Notes under the pieces: generated by a model
What the model was told of the DNA's origin: nothing
The model's input: the letters and a program-made list of their open reading frames with translations, nothing else
Database searches by the model: none
Translations under genes and position numbers: made by a program
DNA from: Nepenthes gracilis
Taxonomy: Eukaryota; Streptophyta; Magnoliopsida; Caryophyllales; Nepenthaceae
Reading direction: 5' to 3'
DNA: 64,000 bases
NCBI GenBank assembly: GCA_033239525.1
Contig: BSYO01000014.1
Span: 12,570,021-12,634,020 of the forward strand
In this document: piece by piece, positions 51,001-63,846 of the stretch
Layout of the letters: the number at the start of each line of letters is the position of its first letter
Numbering within the stretch: the first letter of the stretch is position 1

Positions 51001-53232
51001 TGATACAAACTTATCATAAGAAAAAACATTTACCAAAAATTCATCAATAATAACGTAAAATATGCACAAATATCTATGCTAATAAAAGAATCTCTCAATA
51101 ATATATACCATAGTTATATTGATTTAATAAAATCTCAACATAATCCTCAAAAGAATTTAATATACATCTAGATAATAAAAAAATAACAAAAGTCTTCTAG
51201 TTTCTCAGTCTTGAGTCCTGCAAGGAAATCCAATTGTCTTTTAATTTTAAAAGGTTATATAATAGGATAAATTATGAGCCAAATCTCAATAAATATTAGT
51301 ACATAAATATTAATAAAGTATGTCTAATAAAACAATAAGAAAAAACAAAAGACAGTAAAATGCATTCAAAATTTACTATATCAAATGTCCAAATATGTCG
51401 GACTTTCAAAAATGATTTCATATGTAAAATTTGTAATCCGTATAGAAATATCAAATAATCCAAATATATGAAATTATCCGAATATCTAAATACTAAATAT
51501 CCATTTAATAGTAACTTCAAAGGCTTAAAAGTTTAAAAAAATCTAATAAAAAAAGCCTAATTATGTTAAGTTAGATAAATTCAAACATCGTGTCCAAAAT
51601 TTGCAAATATCCAAAGGCATAATATTCTAAAATATCCAATAATATGCAAGTAAAAATTCTACAATTTTAAAATATACTAAAATTTTGGAACCATTGATTA
51701 AAAACATAATTTTGAGAAATGATTAAATATATTTTTAATAATTTTAAACTAAAATACCATTTATATTTGTAGGTGGACCGTCTATAATATTTTCCTATAG
51801 ATAGAGTCAAACGTCAATTTTTTGCCACCCGTGGGGATAAGTACAATTTTCAAATGTGTTTAAATATTATTTCATTCAATTTCTTATAATAATTGTCAAA
51901 GAAAATAACAAACGATAGACTCTATAACAAAATGTTTAAAATTTTTTTCTCTATAGAAAAAGTATAAAATTTTTTACTCTATAAAAAGTATAAATATAAA
52001 ATTTTTTACTATATGAGAAAGTATAAATATTAAATCAAATATCAAAATGGACTTTAGTCCAAAACGCATATACGGACTATCACATAAAAGGTCTAAATCT
52101 ATAAGTTTGTGACCTTTCTCTGTAAATATTTTCAAATATAGATATATTATATCAAAATATTCATTTATTATATAAAAAATGAACAAACACCTAAATCTTT
52201 TAATAAAAAAACTTAAAACTTTCAATAAAAATCATATACATATAATAATATTCATAATGGAAAAGCAAAAATCCCACATGCATACATATCAAACAACAAA
52301 TGTGAATAAAATTAAATGATTCAAAAAATAGACTAAAAAATAAGATTAGAATATTGACTTTAACCTTCTAATCTAACAGATCTGATAAAATAAATCTTTG
52401 AAATCATTTTTTTTCTCTTTCTCTCTCCTCTTCTCCCTCTCTTTCTTCTCTCTTTTTTCTCTTTTTTCTATAAAATGGCCAAACAATATGCACACAAGCC
52501 TTATATAATCAATGGGCAAAAGAATGTTGAATAGCTCACATTAAGCGCACCCATATTGGCTCAACTGTGCATAAGCACCACATCAAGTTCAACTCAGGCG
52601 CTAATATTTTGTATAAATTGTACATAAGCACTATATAGATGCACATTAGGTATCATTAAATTTGCCTAAAATACAAATAAGCATTATACAGGCACACATT
52701 AAGTACTATCAATTTTCCACTAATGCAGGGGGCGCCATAGAGATGTACATCAGGCATGCTATTTCTACATCAGACATAAAAGAGCATGAGTTAGGCTTTC
52801 TTCATGTGTTGAGCTGATTTCTAAATCAAATTTCTCATCAATTTTTATTATATAGTTATTTCTAACTTAATATAAAATTATACTAATGATGCTATAATTT
52901 AATAAATAAAAATTAGGCATTACAGGTGTGCCAATCAGGCATACATGATGAACACAAAATTAGTATGTGTCATGCATGTGTGCCCTTTGAGTCTGCATAT
53001 GCGACACTCATTCTGTTGACCTATACACGTGGGGCTCTTGTGTTTGCATAAGCGGTGCTTATTTGGCCTACAAAAATGTATTTCACTTGAACAGGTCTCA
53101 TGCAAACATTCAACGAACCATTACAGTTGAGTGAGCTTCGAGTGAATATTATGCGATCCTACTTGATAACTCTAGATATAAAAAAAATCATATGTATAAT
53201 GAATGTAAAACTCATAAGAAAGTGACCCAACA
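51001..53232. other. AT-rich sequence, possibly decayed LTRs
   Basis: No coding region seen. The - strand start TGTAATGCCTAATTTTTATT (ending at 52924) looks like the start of a Gypsy LTR running left to about 51001, but flanking duplications do not match. The - strand start TGTTGGGTCACTTTC at 53232 looks like the start of the 3' LTR of the Copia pol region to the right. Both are guesses from terminal sequences. Confidence 0.35.
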
Positions 53233-56150
53233 AATTTTTCCTTACGACATTATGGGGCACATCACCGTCATGTCTATCTCTTAGCATATTTTAAGTTTTT
53301 CCTTTTACACCGTTTTAGTCATCATGGCTAACCCATTATTATTAATCTTGACTTTATTGACCGTAAGCAATTTTAAATCAATGGCATTCCTCATTTAATG
53401 ATATTGTATATCAATTCGTTCAAGAATAAAATGAAGAGTTCTATAAATGTGAATAAAGTCTTGATTATCACAAAAGAACACATTATTCTTATTTGAAAAC
53501 AAATTTTGAAATAAACTTCCTCATCCACAACATTTCATTGATTGCTTCTGCCACTATAATGAATTCAATTTCGATGGTAGAGAGCACAATATATTTTTAG
53601 TCTTGACTATCAAGACATAGCCTCTCCCATAAATATAACTAAATATCTTTAAGTATACTTTTCATGGTTATCTCGTGCGCCATGTCATCATCTAAGAACC
53701 CGACAAAAACGACTAACCATTGCCAAAGTGGACACACACCTTAAAAATACCCTGAAGAAACTTTAGTATCCATTTGATTGTGGGCCATATTCCTTTCCAT
53801 GATTAAAAAGAATTTGACTAATGATTCTAACTATAATAGTAATGTCCACTCTCATACACATCATTATATATATCAAACTCCAAATAGTTTCAAAATAAGG
53901 AACATGTATCATATTGGCCTTCTTATCCCCTGTAGAAAGATTTTTTCTGAGTTCTTATATTGAAATAATTGACAATTGGAGTGCTCTTCATTGGACATTT
54001 TTATGTTAAAGCATTGTAACATCTTTCTAATATAACTTTCTTTAGATATCCAAAGTTTCTTCACTTTTTAATGGTAAAAAAAAAAATTATACCAAGAATT
54101 TGGTTTATCAACCCAAAGTCCTTCATAGCAAAAGACTTTCCAATTTAACTCATTAATTTGGAAGGCATTTCACCTTTCTATAAGTATGACGTTCATATAA
54201 AGTAAGAAGATGACAAAGTCCTCTTTTGAGCACTTTTATACAAAAATGCAATGATCTAACTTAGTTTTACTATAACCTTGCTCCACCATTATTGATTTGA
54301 ACTTCATGTGCCATTGTCTAGGGGCTTATTTTATCCTGCTAATTCTCTTCATCAAGCAACATACAAGATGTTCATCCCTTAAATTCAAAATTCTTTTTGG
54401 TTACTTTGCATTAATTTCCTCCTCAAGATCATCATGGATGAACGTCGTGTGCATATAATTGTTCAACTTCTAGATTAAGGCTCATGGTTAGTCCAAGAAC
54501 AACTTTAGTAGATGACATCTTCACAACGAGAGGAAATATCTCCTCAAAATCAATATTCTTTTTTTGGTCAAACCCCTTTATAACTAGTTTGATCTTATAC
54601 CTTGGTTGAGAGTTGTTCTTTACAAATTTCAAATGAAAAATCCACTTGTTTTTTAATGCTTTCTTGCCCTTAGGCAATTTAATGAGCTCAAAGATATGAT
54701 TCTCATACAAATACTTCCTCTCATCTTATATAATACCATCCACTCCATCTTATGATCATCCTCTAAAACTTCATCGAAATATTTGGACTTTGTCATTGGT
54801 AAATAATATATACTCATTGATCAATAGGTATATGAAAAGTCATCAATCTCTTATTGATTGTCGGAATGGGATTATCAGTATAGGCTTGGGTGTATCATGA
54901 TGAATATCATCATGAGTCCCATCAATAACATCATCATCCACTTGATTGAATGTCAAAATATCATAGTATTTGTCACCTTCATAATCACCCTAAGTATCTT
55001 CGTCAACTTAAATTGGTATCTGTGTCAAAGGTATGAGATCCATATTGCAAAGGCAATTATTGTCATAGGAGATCACCTTCTTTGCTTTATTGATATTCTT
55101 GATAGTCTCAAATTCAACAAACACCACATCTCTAGATATTATAAGCTTTTTTTTTTTACCGGATCATAAAATCGATAGCCAAATTTATCTTTCTCATAAC
55201 TAAGAAAAATGTATTGTCTTGTTTTTTCATCAAGCTTGGACCTCTTATTTTTAGGAATATGGACAAAGAACTTGTACCGAAATACGTACAAATAATCATA
55301 AGAAACCTCCCTTTCGAATCATACATTATAGATTATATCACCATTTAGAGAACCTCTAGGAGAAAGGATGATAATATGAGTCACGGCGTTCAAAACTTTT
55401 CCCCAAAACAAATCAAAGATCTTTGCCTCAAAGTATAAACTGAATTCTCTCAATCAATATTCGATTCATCCTCTTAGCAATATCATACAATTGTGATGTC
55501 TTTGGTAGAGCCTTATAGTATCGTATCTTGTGTGAATGATAATATGGGTCAAATGGTCCAATATACTCTCTCTGTTGTCATCGATGTGTACTTTAGTTTC
55601 TTCCTTGTTTTCCATTCAACAAAAGCATGAAATTATCTAAAGATATCAAGTGTTTGATCATTCGTCTTTAATGGACAAACCCATAATTTTTTGAAGCATT
55701 TATTAACAAATGCTATGAAATAAAGTGGGTTGCTGAAAGTCTTTACCTTGGTAAAATCACATTTGTTGGTATACACGAGTTTAAAGAGATTTATCTTCTT
55801 CATTGATAAGTTTTCATATAATGAAACTCTCGGTTGTTTTTGACCATCAATAACGATATGTCCTCACTTCATCTTCTTCACTTTTGAAGCAAATTCTTAA
55901 TTGCTGAATAATTGAGTCATTTCTCGCTCATGTGATTAAGCCGTTTGGGCCATAAGTTGATTGACTCATCACTCTTAGCTATATTAATGTATCTACTTGA
56001 GACTAATGCTTGCAACACGTACAAATTAGGTAGTTTTTTCATACACATCATCATTATTGAACCTCTAGTAAGTTTTCATAAACCATCGTAGAAAGTATTA
56101 CAAAATCCTTTGTCATTAAGCTTAATGACCAAAATGAGATTGAACTGGAT
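53233..56150 (-). pseudogene. Decayed Copia integrase / RT / RNase H region
   Basis: Reading leftward from about 56100: integrase pieces around 55860-55550 and the post-integrase block with YDPVKKKK around 55170. RT opens at 54710 (NHIFELIKLPKGKKALKNKW, then QPRYKIKLVIKGF and FEEIFPLVVKMSS). RT and RNase H remnants continue to about 53300, including an APRQWHMKF block near 54290. The landmarks are those of Tnt1/Tork-type plant Copia. Stops occur every few dozen codons. Gag and a clear 5' LTR were not found, so the element is truncated on the right. Confidence 0.85.
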
Positions 56151-56514
56151 ATTCGGGTTATATGGTACATCCCTCAAAATCAACTTCATGCCATTATAGC
56201 TAATCAAATATGTAATATATGAATTTTAAATTATAATTTTAAATTATAATTAATTAAATTAATATAAGAAAATTATTAAAATTAAGTGAAGATTTAGATC
56301 AAAGTTAATATTTTGATCAGGCCATATTAGTTTGATACAATCGACACCTGGCGTGCACACATGCATATTTTGGATAGAAATGATGCACCTAAAGGATACC
56401 CAATTGGCACTCGTACGTATTTTAAGCAAATTGGTCATTCCCAATGCGTATTCGAGAGACACATACATATGTTCATGGTAAAATATAGACACCTGATAAG
56501 TGTCTGAGAGATGC

Positions 56515-57420
56515 TCATATGTCGTATAAATTTTATTTTAACACTTGAGATGTGTCTGATAGAGGCCTCAATTTACAAAAATGTCGTATAAATTACAGAA
56601 ATCCCCCTCACAACTTTGTCTTTTAAAAAGCTAAGTCATTTTGGTTTTTAATTTTAAATAGAGGCCTCATTTTACAATTATGTGCTATATGAATGATAAT
56701 ATTAAATGGGGTTTAATATCAATGATAATAGTAATAGTCTTATGTCTTAATAAATGGGGTTTAATTTACATGCCTCTGACGTTATGTCAATGCAGATCCT
56801 CACATTTTAATTGGACTTCTTAATTTCCAGGTTTGGGACTTAATTTAACAAGGAATATCGCAATTTATGCTTACAAATTAAATTAAATTAAATTGGATGA
56901 AGTGATTGGATATTGACTTACTTTTAAATGATTATCATCTCTCGGCCAAAATTGTTTATCACGACGACTCCACAGATAGTGCTTTACTCTGATTCTGTGG
57001 TCGTTGGATGTAAATTTAACCATTCATATTCTTTACTTTGAAAAATCATAATAGTTTTTTTAAATATAAAAAACACATACTACCCTAAACGAAGGGCTGC
57101 ACTTTCAAGAGTGAAACGCAATCCCTGAAACTCATAGATATCATTGCTCAAATGTTTCCGATTTGGTGCATTAAAAATCATTCAAATTATAAAAACTACT
57201 CATAGATATCATTGCTCAAATGTTTCCTATTTGGTGTATAAAATATCATTCAAACTATAAAAACTAGTAATTTTCGGTTACTAAACGAATGATTAAATAC
57301 TTACCGAGTACAATGTGATTGAAGCAAGCATGCATGCGTATGAGACAACACGGGAAAATAAAAGAGAAATGCGCAGGATGATATAACACAGCTATTTTAC
57401 TGCATGCATATTTTAGATAA
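56515..57420. repeat. Local duplication, copy 1
   Basis: From about 56708 (ggggtttaatatcaatgat) to 57395 (gatataacacagct) this matches 58207-58990 in order, with few differences apart from one indel of about 75 bases near 56755. Weaker matches extend left to about 56515. Copy 1 breaks off close to where copy 2 enters the CEP-like gene. Confidence 0.92.
57130..57265. repeat. 68-bp tandem duplication
   Basis: actcatagatatcattgctc...tataaaaact occurs twice head to tail. The same tandem pair is in the other duplication copy (about 58698-58835), so it is older than the larger duplication. Confidence 0.9.
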
Positions 57421-57842
57421 ATTAGAAGATGAGGCCACTGATACAACAGTTACAACCGCAGCTTCACTTCGCCCAGCAGACACACGTCGCAGCTCCCGCC
57501 AAATCCGACTTCCCTCCAAGTTTAGGAATTTTTATTAATTTTGCACTGTCGTTGTTAACGCACACACCCACATGTGAAATTTTGTTTTTCTCATTCTGTT
57601 TCTGTGCCATGTGATTCCATTATTCACAATTTCTGTTTATTACGTGTGAATCTGAGTCCCTTAAATGGGCCTAGTGGGAATACAGAAGGTAAGAAGGATT
57701 ATTCTCCTCTCCTGTCTTCAACTTCTTCCCCCTTAGTCTGATTTTCTTCCTCCCTCGCCGGAACTCCTCTGTTCTATTCTGTTGTCTTCTCTGTGTTTCA
57801 GTAAAACAACCGAGGTGATATTCAACACCTCGGTCCCTTAAA
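57421..57842. other. Spacer between the two duplication copies
   Basis: Unique sequence with a pyrimidine-rich block (57700-57790) and an 8-bp hairpin at 57810-57833. No coding region recognised. Confidence 0.5.
57810..57833. other. Perfect 8-bp hairpin with 8-base loop
   Basis: CCGAGGTG, loop atattcaa, CACCTCGG. It is GC-rich in an AT-rich setting and lies between the two duplication copies. No function can be assigned. Confidence 0.7.
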
Positions 57843-58990
57843 CCTATGTCATATAAATTTTATTTTAGCACCTTTGAAGGTGGCGCCACACGATAATAGA
57901 TACAAGCTTCACCGGCGAAAAAGAATTGCCTCATTTTAACAAAACTACCTACACTAACCACCCGGTGTTTCCTCCTCCGCAAAATGCCTTATCCAAATCC
58001 CCCTCCACATTTGCCCATCACCACCTCCGTTTACCCAAGTTGAAAGAATGTGACTATCACCACATTCCAACCGTCACCATTGCCTTTTTTGAATTTTATC
58101 AATGGATGCAGAGGCCTCATTTTATCCTAATTACAATCATCTACTCGCTGCTATATGAATGACTAAACTAGTCACCCCAACCAATTATATTTTATTAAAG
58201 ATATAAGGGGTTTAATATCAATGATAATAGTAATAGTCTTATGTCTTAATAAATGGGAAATGGCATCCCGATGAGAACGAGGGCTTTGTTAAACCTGTGA
58301 TGAACATTTCGTGCTGGACACCGTGCCTCGGATCTACCTCCCTATTGTTGGTTGACGTTATGTCAATGCAGATCCTCACATTCTAATTGGACTTCTTAAT
58401 TTCCAGGTTTGGGACTTAATTTAACAAGGAATATCGCAATTTATGCTTACAAATTAAATTAAATTAAATTGGATGAAGTGATTGGATATTGACTTACTTT
58501 TAAATGATTATCATCTCTCGGCCAAAATTGTTTATCCCGACGACTCCACAGGTAGTGCTTTTCTCTGATTCTGTGGTCGTTGGATGTAAACTTAACCATT
58601 CATGTACTTTACTTTGAAAAATCATAATAGTTTTTTTAAATATAAAAACACATACTACCCCTAAACGAAGGGCTGCCCTTTCAAGGGTGAAACGCAACCC
58701 CTGAAACTCATAGATATCATTGCTCAAATGTTTCCGATTTGGTGCATAAAAAATCATTCAAACTACAAAAACTACTTGTAGATATCATGCTCAAATGTTT
58801 CCTATTTGGTGTATAAAATATCATTCAAACTATAAAAACTAGTAATAATGGATTCATTTTTAGTTACTAAACGCGAATGATTATTAATACTTACCGAGTA
58901 CAATGTGATCGAAGCAAGCATGCATGTGTATGAGACAACACAGGAAAATAAGAGAGAAATGCGCAAGACCAAACTGATATAACACAGCTA
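57843..58990. repeat. Local duplication, copy 2
   Basis: Partner of 56515-57420. It contains about 200 extra bases near 57890-58100 and the sequence 58257-58353 that copy 1 lacks. It abuts the 3' side of the CEP-like gene. Confidence 0.9.
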
Positions 58991-59028
58991 GCATTATCGA
59001 TCACGGCGAGTTTACTGCCCACAATCGA

Positions 59029-59304
59029 CTAATTACCACCACCGGGACTACGGCCCAGCGATGTCGGCCAAAAAGCATCGACCGATGCATCTTCCATAGT
59101 CTTAGCTCCCTCCTTACAATGCTTTGATATTTTAATGTCTTCCATGCTTCTTGCCTCAATGTCTTTCCCATATCGTGGTTCAGATGCTGCGACATAGCCT
59201 CACGTGGTGTTGTTTAGGTTATTTCTCGGTCCGAGTCTCCTTCCTTCAGACGAAATGACCAACAAAAGAAGCATACACATGAATGAGGACCTAGGTTTGG
59301 CCAT
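59029..59304 (-). pseudogene. CEP-like secreted signalling peptide precursor with one in-frame TGA
   Basis: On the - strand the reading frame from ATG 59304 to TAG 59029 has 92 codons including stop, the normal size of a C-TERMINALLY ENCODED PEPTIDE gene, and no intron, as usual in the family. Residues 1-22 are a signal peptide (MAKPRSSF, then hydrophobic MCMLLLLVISS). The last residues, immediately before the stop, are DAFWPTSLGRSPGGGN. This keeps the CEP hormone pattern (D..F.PT..G.SPG.G) but differs at usually fixed places: W for R, L for P, and N for the final H. Codon 35 (59200-59202) is TGA, between signal peptide and hormone. A TATA run (59357-59374) lies 53-70 bases upstream. CEPs are known as root-to-shoot nitrogen-demand and root-growth signals through CEPR receptors. 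It may be a pseudogene, an allele-specific lesion or a sequencing error. Confidence 0.68.
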
Positions 59305-59356
59305 AAGGATAGGAGGAGTTGTATATATGGAACTAATGGCTGGCTAGCCAGCTTGC

Positions 59357-59374
59357 TATATATATATATATATA
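59357..59374 (-). promoter_or_regulatory. TATA run upstream of the CEP-like gene
   Basis: A nine-fold TA dinucleotide run, the only TATA-like element close to the ATG at 59304. It doubles as a short microsatellite, so its length may vary between individuals. Confidence 0.55.
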
Positions 59375-59583
59375 GGGGACTACAAGAAACAAGGACAGTG
59401 TGTGAAGAGGAGAGCAGGAGCACTGCGACGTGTATCTATGTAGTGTATGTACGTTCCTGTACAATAACTATCATATCTTTATTTAACGTCCATCATTTTT
59501 TGTTATTAAAAAATAATAAAAAATATTTTTTATTTAAAATAAAAGAATTAATGAATGATGTAGGATAAGAATCCAACGATTAT

Positions 59584-59611
59584 TATATGGCATCAGACGA
59601 GATGCCATATA
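59584..59611. other. 11-bp perfect inverted repeat with 6-base loop
   Basis: TATATGGCATC, loop agacga, GATGCCATATA. It lies upstream of the CEP-like gene's promoter (about 210 bases beyond the TATA run). Confidence 0.7.
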
Positions 59612-61489
59612 TATCTGCGTTGTAGCACCTCTCATTTTGCCTGATGAGGTGAGTGTAATTTTATGAATAGGAGAAAACATGTGATCATGAGGGAGAATAA
59701 TCGTTTCAATACCCAAGAAAAATGTGAATATGAGGTGCCAAAAACTGAAACGGGCCTCTCAGTGCATGGTGCATTTCACATTCTACAATACGTGAACACG
59801 TCGGAGTATCTGTTGTCCTTTCTTAACTTTTAAAATTTAATAGGTAATATTTAAAATTTTAAAATAACATTTTAAATAATTGTTTATTTTTTTGTATTTA
59901 AATTTATATTTAATATATGCTAATATTTTAAAAAATTAAAAATATAATTATATTGAATCTATTTATATGGAAAAATAAGTATCTGTGGATTAATATCTGA
60001 AGGAATAAGAGTCGCTGTGGCGCATGAAAAGGAAGATTTAGAATGATTTAATGATTAGGATTTAACTTATTTACAAAATTATAAAAATAATATTTTAATG
60101 TCAAATCCAATATCTTATTAGAAAGATATAACAAAATAGAGTTTGAAAACAAATAAAATTATTAATTAGTTTTGGTGACAATAAATTTATCAATGAATCA
60201 ATAATTTAATCACTTGTATTAGACTCTAATTTAGAAGTAATATTAAAAATTAGGTATATTTAAAATAGATCTGATCAAAATTAAACTGTTCAACCAACCC
60301 CATCTAACCAATCTAAAATTTTATAAAGTTTGATTAATATATAAAAATATTATAGACCAACATAATTATAAAATTAAATTTGATTAATTTTTTGGATCAG
60401 ATATCATCATAGGTGAAAGTATTATATTTGAGTTAACCCAGCCGAGATTGTAGTTTTTTTCTAAATATATATTTTATTTGAAATAAAAATTAAGTTTAAA
60501 AAATTATTTCAATAAATAATATTTTTATGTAATAAATATTTTTTATATAAAAATTCTTTATTAAAATATACACTTTTATAATGTTTTATAATATTTTTTA
60601 GATATTTTTTATATAAACATAAATTTACAATAAATATACTAAAAATAAAAAAATACTATTGACTAACCCGAACCTATCCAGTTCGGCTCATTGATGGGCA
60701 TAATTAAGGCTTTTAAACCCGGTTGATCGGTTTTTATTCAGCTCGACTCGATTTATTGATTATTAATTTTGATCTGATCTAGTATAAGATATCTCTAACT
60801 GTTTTACATATGATTAAAAACTATTTAAGATAATTATTGTTTTCACAAACCTAAGATATAATAATATAACAACTTATTATTAATATCTCTTATGTATTAA
60901 CATTGTCATTTAAAAGTCATTTTATTTCAAAAGAAAAAAAAAACATATATGAATTTTCCGCTATTCATATTTTTGCATTTGGTCAGCTAGTAATACGCAT
61001 GCTGTACTAAGTTGACACAAGTTAATGACTGAATGAATATGGATATAATTTTTATAATTAAATTATTTAACCATTACAATACTTTATTATACTTTATATT
61101 TTCCCAACAATTAGCACAAAAGCAAGGATAAATGATTATACATACCTTGGTTATATAAATATTATATAACATGTATAAATATAAATGACTTTTTTTTTAC
61201 CTAATTTATCATGTTATGATTCTTAAGAAATGATTTTTTTATAATGAATTTATATGTAAATAAATAAATTGACAGTATTTTTATATCATGATAAGTGGTT
61301 AAGTAGGTTAAAAATGACCATAAAATATTACTCTTAAAAAATATAGAGTTTAGATATAATATTAATTCCTTTATATAACACATAACAAAAATATAAGTCT
61401 CTACTCTTGATGCGACATATATCGGGGTTACTGACAGATTAGGGTATCGTTGGGTCTTCAAGTCAAATTGAGACTAATCCGATCTCCAT
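59612..61489. other. AT-rich intergenic region
   Basis: Very AT-rich with no gene, RNA gene or complete transposon seen. Short pieces at about 60280-60330 and 60660-60770 (ccaaccc, cgaacctatcc, cccggttgatcgg) look like decayed repeat sequence. Confidence 0.5.
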
Positions 61490-62440
61490 ACTCTTCGACC
61501 TAAATCCTGCACACCATAACTCAAAAACGAAAGGTCAAATAATTGACGGGACTCACTTCCCAATATATCTTTTGACACTCAAATTAATAATTTTCCTTGG
61601 AAGATAAAAGATGCGGGAATAAAAGTACACTAGTGATAATGCGAAGGAGTTTTTTGAATCTAACTCGAAGATTGTGCTCGACATGCAGCGGTTTTGATAG
61701 TGGTGCACTAATAGAGAGCGACTTTGATATCGTGGAGGCGTGAATTACGAAGGAATTCTCACAAGGTTTTGCGAGTAGAGCGTGGGCTCTTAAGTGCTCT
61801 ATGAAAGCAGTGTCTGAGGGCTGCTATTAGCATCAATATAGGTAACGATGCTAGCATGCCCTTGGAGTCTATCTTAAGGGCTTTTTATAGCCTCTGGGCC
61901 AACTCAACCTTACTTTGGTGATAAGATTGATTGCCAGTTGCCTTGTACAAATTTGGTGGGCTAGCGTAAGAATTGCGAGTGTCGATTAAAACAATCGTGA
62001 TCAGTCGAATGGGATTCCTTTCTTCCTTGGGGAGACGCTATACATGACAAATATCAGGGTTTTCATTACGAGAGATATGCTGAGTTAGAAGTTGCCAGAG
62101 TTGGGAGTTGTCATTTCAAGAGATTGTGACCTGAAAAATATTCGGGGTTCTAGCCGATTAAGGTAGGTGATCTTCAGTGTGCGGGAATGATGTTGTGGAC
62201 CGTCCGGATTAGGTCGTAGCCGGCTTGGGCCATAGCCGTCTTGGGTTGTTTGGCTAGCTGAAGCATTGTCTTCGGTCAACGGAAGCGTTGATTGGCCTCT
62301 AGGTCTATAGGCTAGACACCTCTTGGGTCTGTCACTAAGCCCGTCATCTTTACACTTACCCCTCCCATTTCTTCCATCCCCATCACTAGCCCCCCATGTC
62401 GGGAGGTTTAAATTTTCAACCCCCGACATGTTCATGATGG
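61490..62440 (-). repeat. Probable LTR-like retrotransposon fragment (- strand)
   Basis: GC and codon texture change abruptly from the AT-rich left flank. On the - strand AGGCTATAAAAAGCCC (61878-61893) is a TATA box within a short inverted repeat, followed leftward by about 400 bases of untranslated-leader-like sequence, the layout of an LTR U3-R-U5. I found no partner LTR in the window, so this is an inference. Confidence 0.35.
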
Positions 62441-63309
62441 GATGTGATATGTCATTTTTTTCCTTCTGCTCCTTCCCTAGGCTGTTCTCAGATTCATTCG
62501 TTTACTATTTCTGACGTGATTCTCATACATCCTTGATTTTCTATAGATTTACTGGGATGGGAGATCTTTGGCGTTTAATGGCACTTTGATTCCTTTGTGT
62601 GCTATAAATGGAAGGTTCACTGTGCCCCTTATATCACATTCTGCCTCTATCAATGAAGTGGTGTGAGAACCTGAAGTCACCATGAGACTTGGGTCTCTGA
62701 CTGCCAGTACCAGTGGGGGCTTTCCCCTGATGTTTGATGACATCCTCCTAGAGCACACTTATGGTTTGCTTTGGTCACCTATTTTTGTGCCTATTCCCGA
62801 GCCATGCCTGCTATCGTTTCTAAGCGAGACGAGGCTTTCCTTTAACTCTGCCTTCGCCTTGAGTGGCGGCGTGCCTTTTGAATGGACTTGGGGCTCCTCG
62901 AGAATAGATGTCTCTGTAATTTTGTCCTACTGCTGGTAGGGTTGGTGGCAGGTTTTTGGTTTCAAGGCTATTCCCTCCTCATCATAGGGTGAGGCTTTCC
63001 TTACCCCTTGGCTCCCTCTAGATTCCTGCCTTCTTTTGTGGCGAGCCCCTATTCTGATTCCTGACGTGCTGTTCTTGGAGGCCATGCTTTATTACTTGCC
63101 GAGTATAGCCTAGTCTCTTATTTGGGCTTTTTTCTTGGTGGCGCACTTATCTGGGATTCCGCTGTGGTTGATTACCATATATCTCTTTTTTTCGTTGGCT
63201 TCTTTTGTTGTGTGCCAACCTCTTAAGGCCTCGTAACTTGTAAAGAGAAATAAATGGAACTAATAATTATTTTTACCCATCTATTTTCATTTTAGTTTTT
63301 TTATGCCGG
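62441..63309. other. Unassigned moderately GC-rich sequence
   Basis: Frame 62682-62939 (+) is open for 85 codons but I do not recognise it. The setting between LTR-like pieces suggests retrotransposon interior. Confidence 0.35.
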
Positions 63310-63605
63310 ATTGGGTTGTTAACCCGTCAAACTAGTTGGACATTGATTTGGATCGCTGATCAGCTATGCAGGCAGCCGGCTAATTTGAATTGTTGGCCAA
63401 TCAAACCGATTGGAAGCTGGAGTCAGACAAGATCATTAATCGGTCAAACTTGTAAGAAGTCAAAGCTAGACTGGATCATTGACCGGTCAAACCGGTAGGA
63501 AGTCAGACTGGGTTGCTAGCCGGTTGGCAAACCAGAGTCAGATTGGGTAGTTGATCAGTCAAACCGATTGGAATTTGGAGTGGGTCATTGGCTTGTTAGT
63601 CCGAT
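63310..63605. repeat. Minisatellite of about 38-43-bp units
   Basis: About eight diverged units each contain a form of attgaccggtcaaaccggt followed by aggaagtcagactggg. The best unit (around 63477-63515) has the palindrome ccggtcaaaccgg. Confidence 0.85.
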
Positions 63606-63846
63606 TCCAAGTTCATAATATCTACCCACCGCCAATTGGGTATCCTCAAGTAGTGGAGCTTAGTGGCCTGGGAGGTTGCACTGTTTTGACTTTTGACTTG
63701 TCCTGTTCTACCACATATCTGCTGCCCGTATGATGGCAAGTCATCATTAATGATGTCGGACGATGGATGTGCTGCATTCCTTCCAATGCCAACACGTGTT
63801 AGGCCATTATGCACGCGCCTTTTTGAAGCGCTATTTTAAAATTCGA

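Noticed and set aside
51001..52924. Solo Gypsy LTR in - orientation
   Set aside because: Termini look plausible, but the flanking five bases (aaact and ggtgt) do not match and no polypurine tract or partner was found; kept only as a low-confidence note.
59001..59195. 64-codon - strand frame overlapping the CEP-like gene
   Set aside because: It is in a different phase, lacks a signal peptide and resembles nothing; the frame containing the CEP motif explains the locus better.
59638..59690. ctgatgag core suggesting a hammerhead ribozyme
   Set aside because: No stem II closing before the gaaa element and no suitable stems I and III; chance match.
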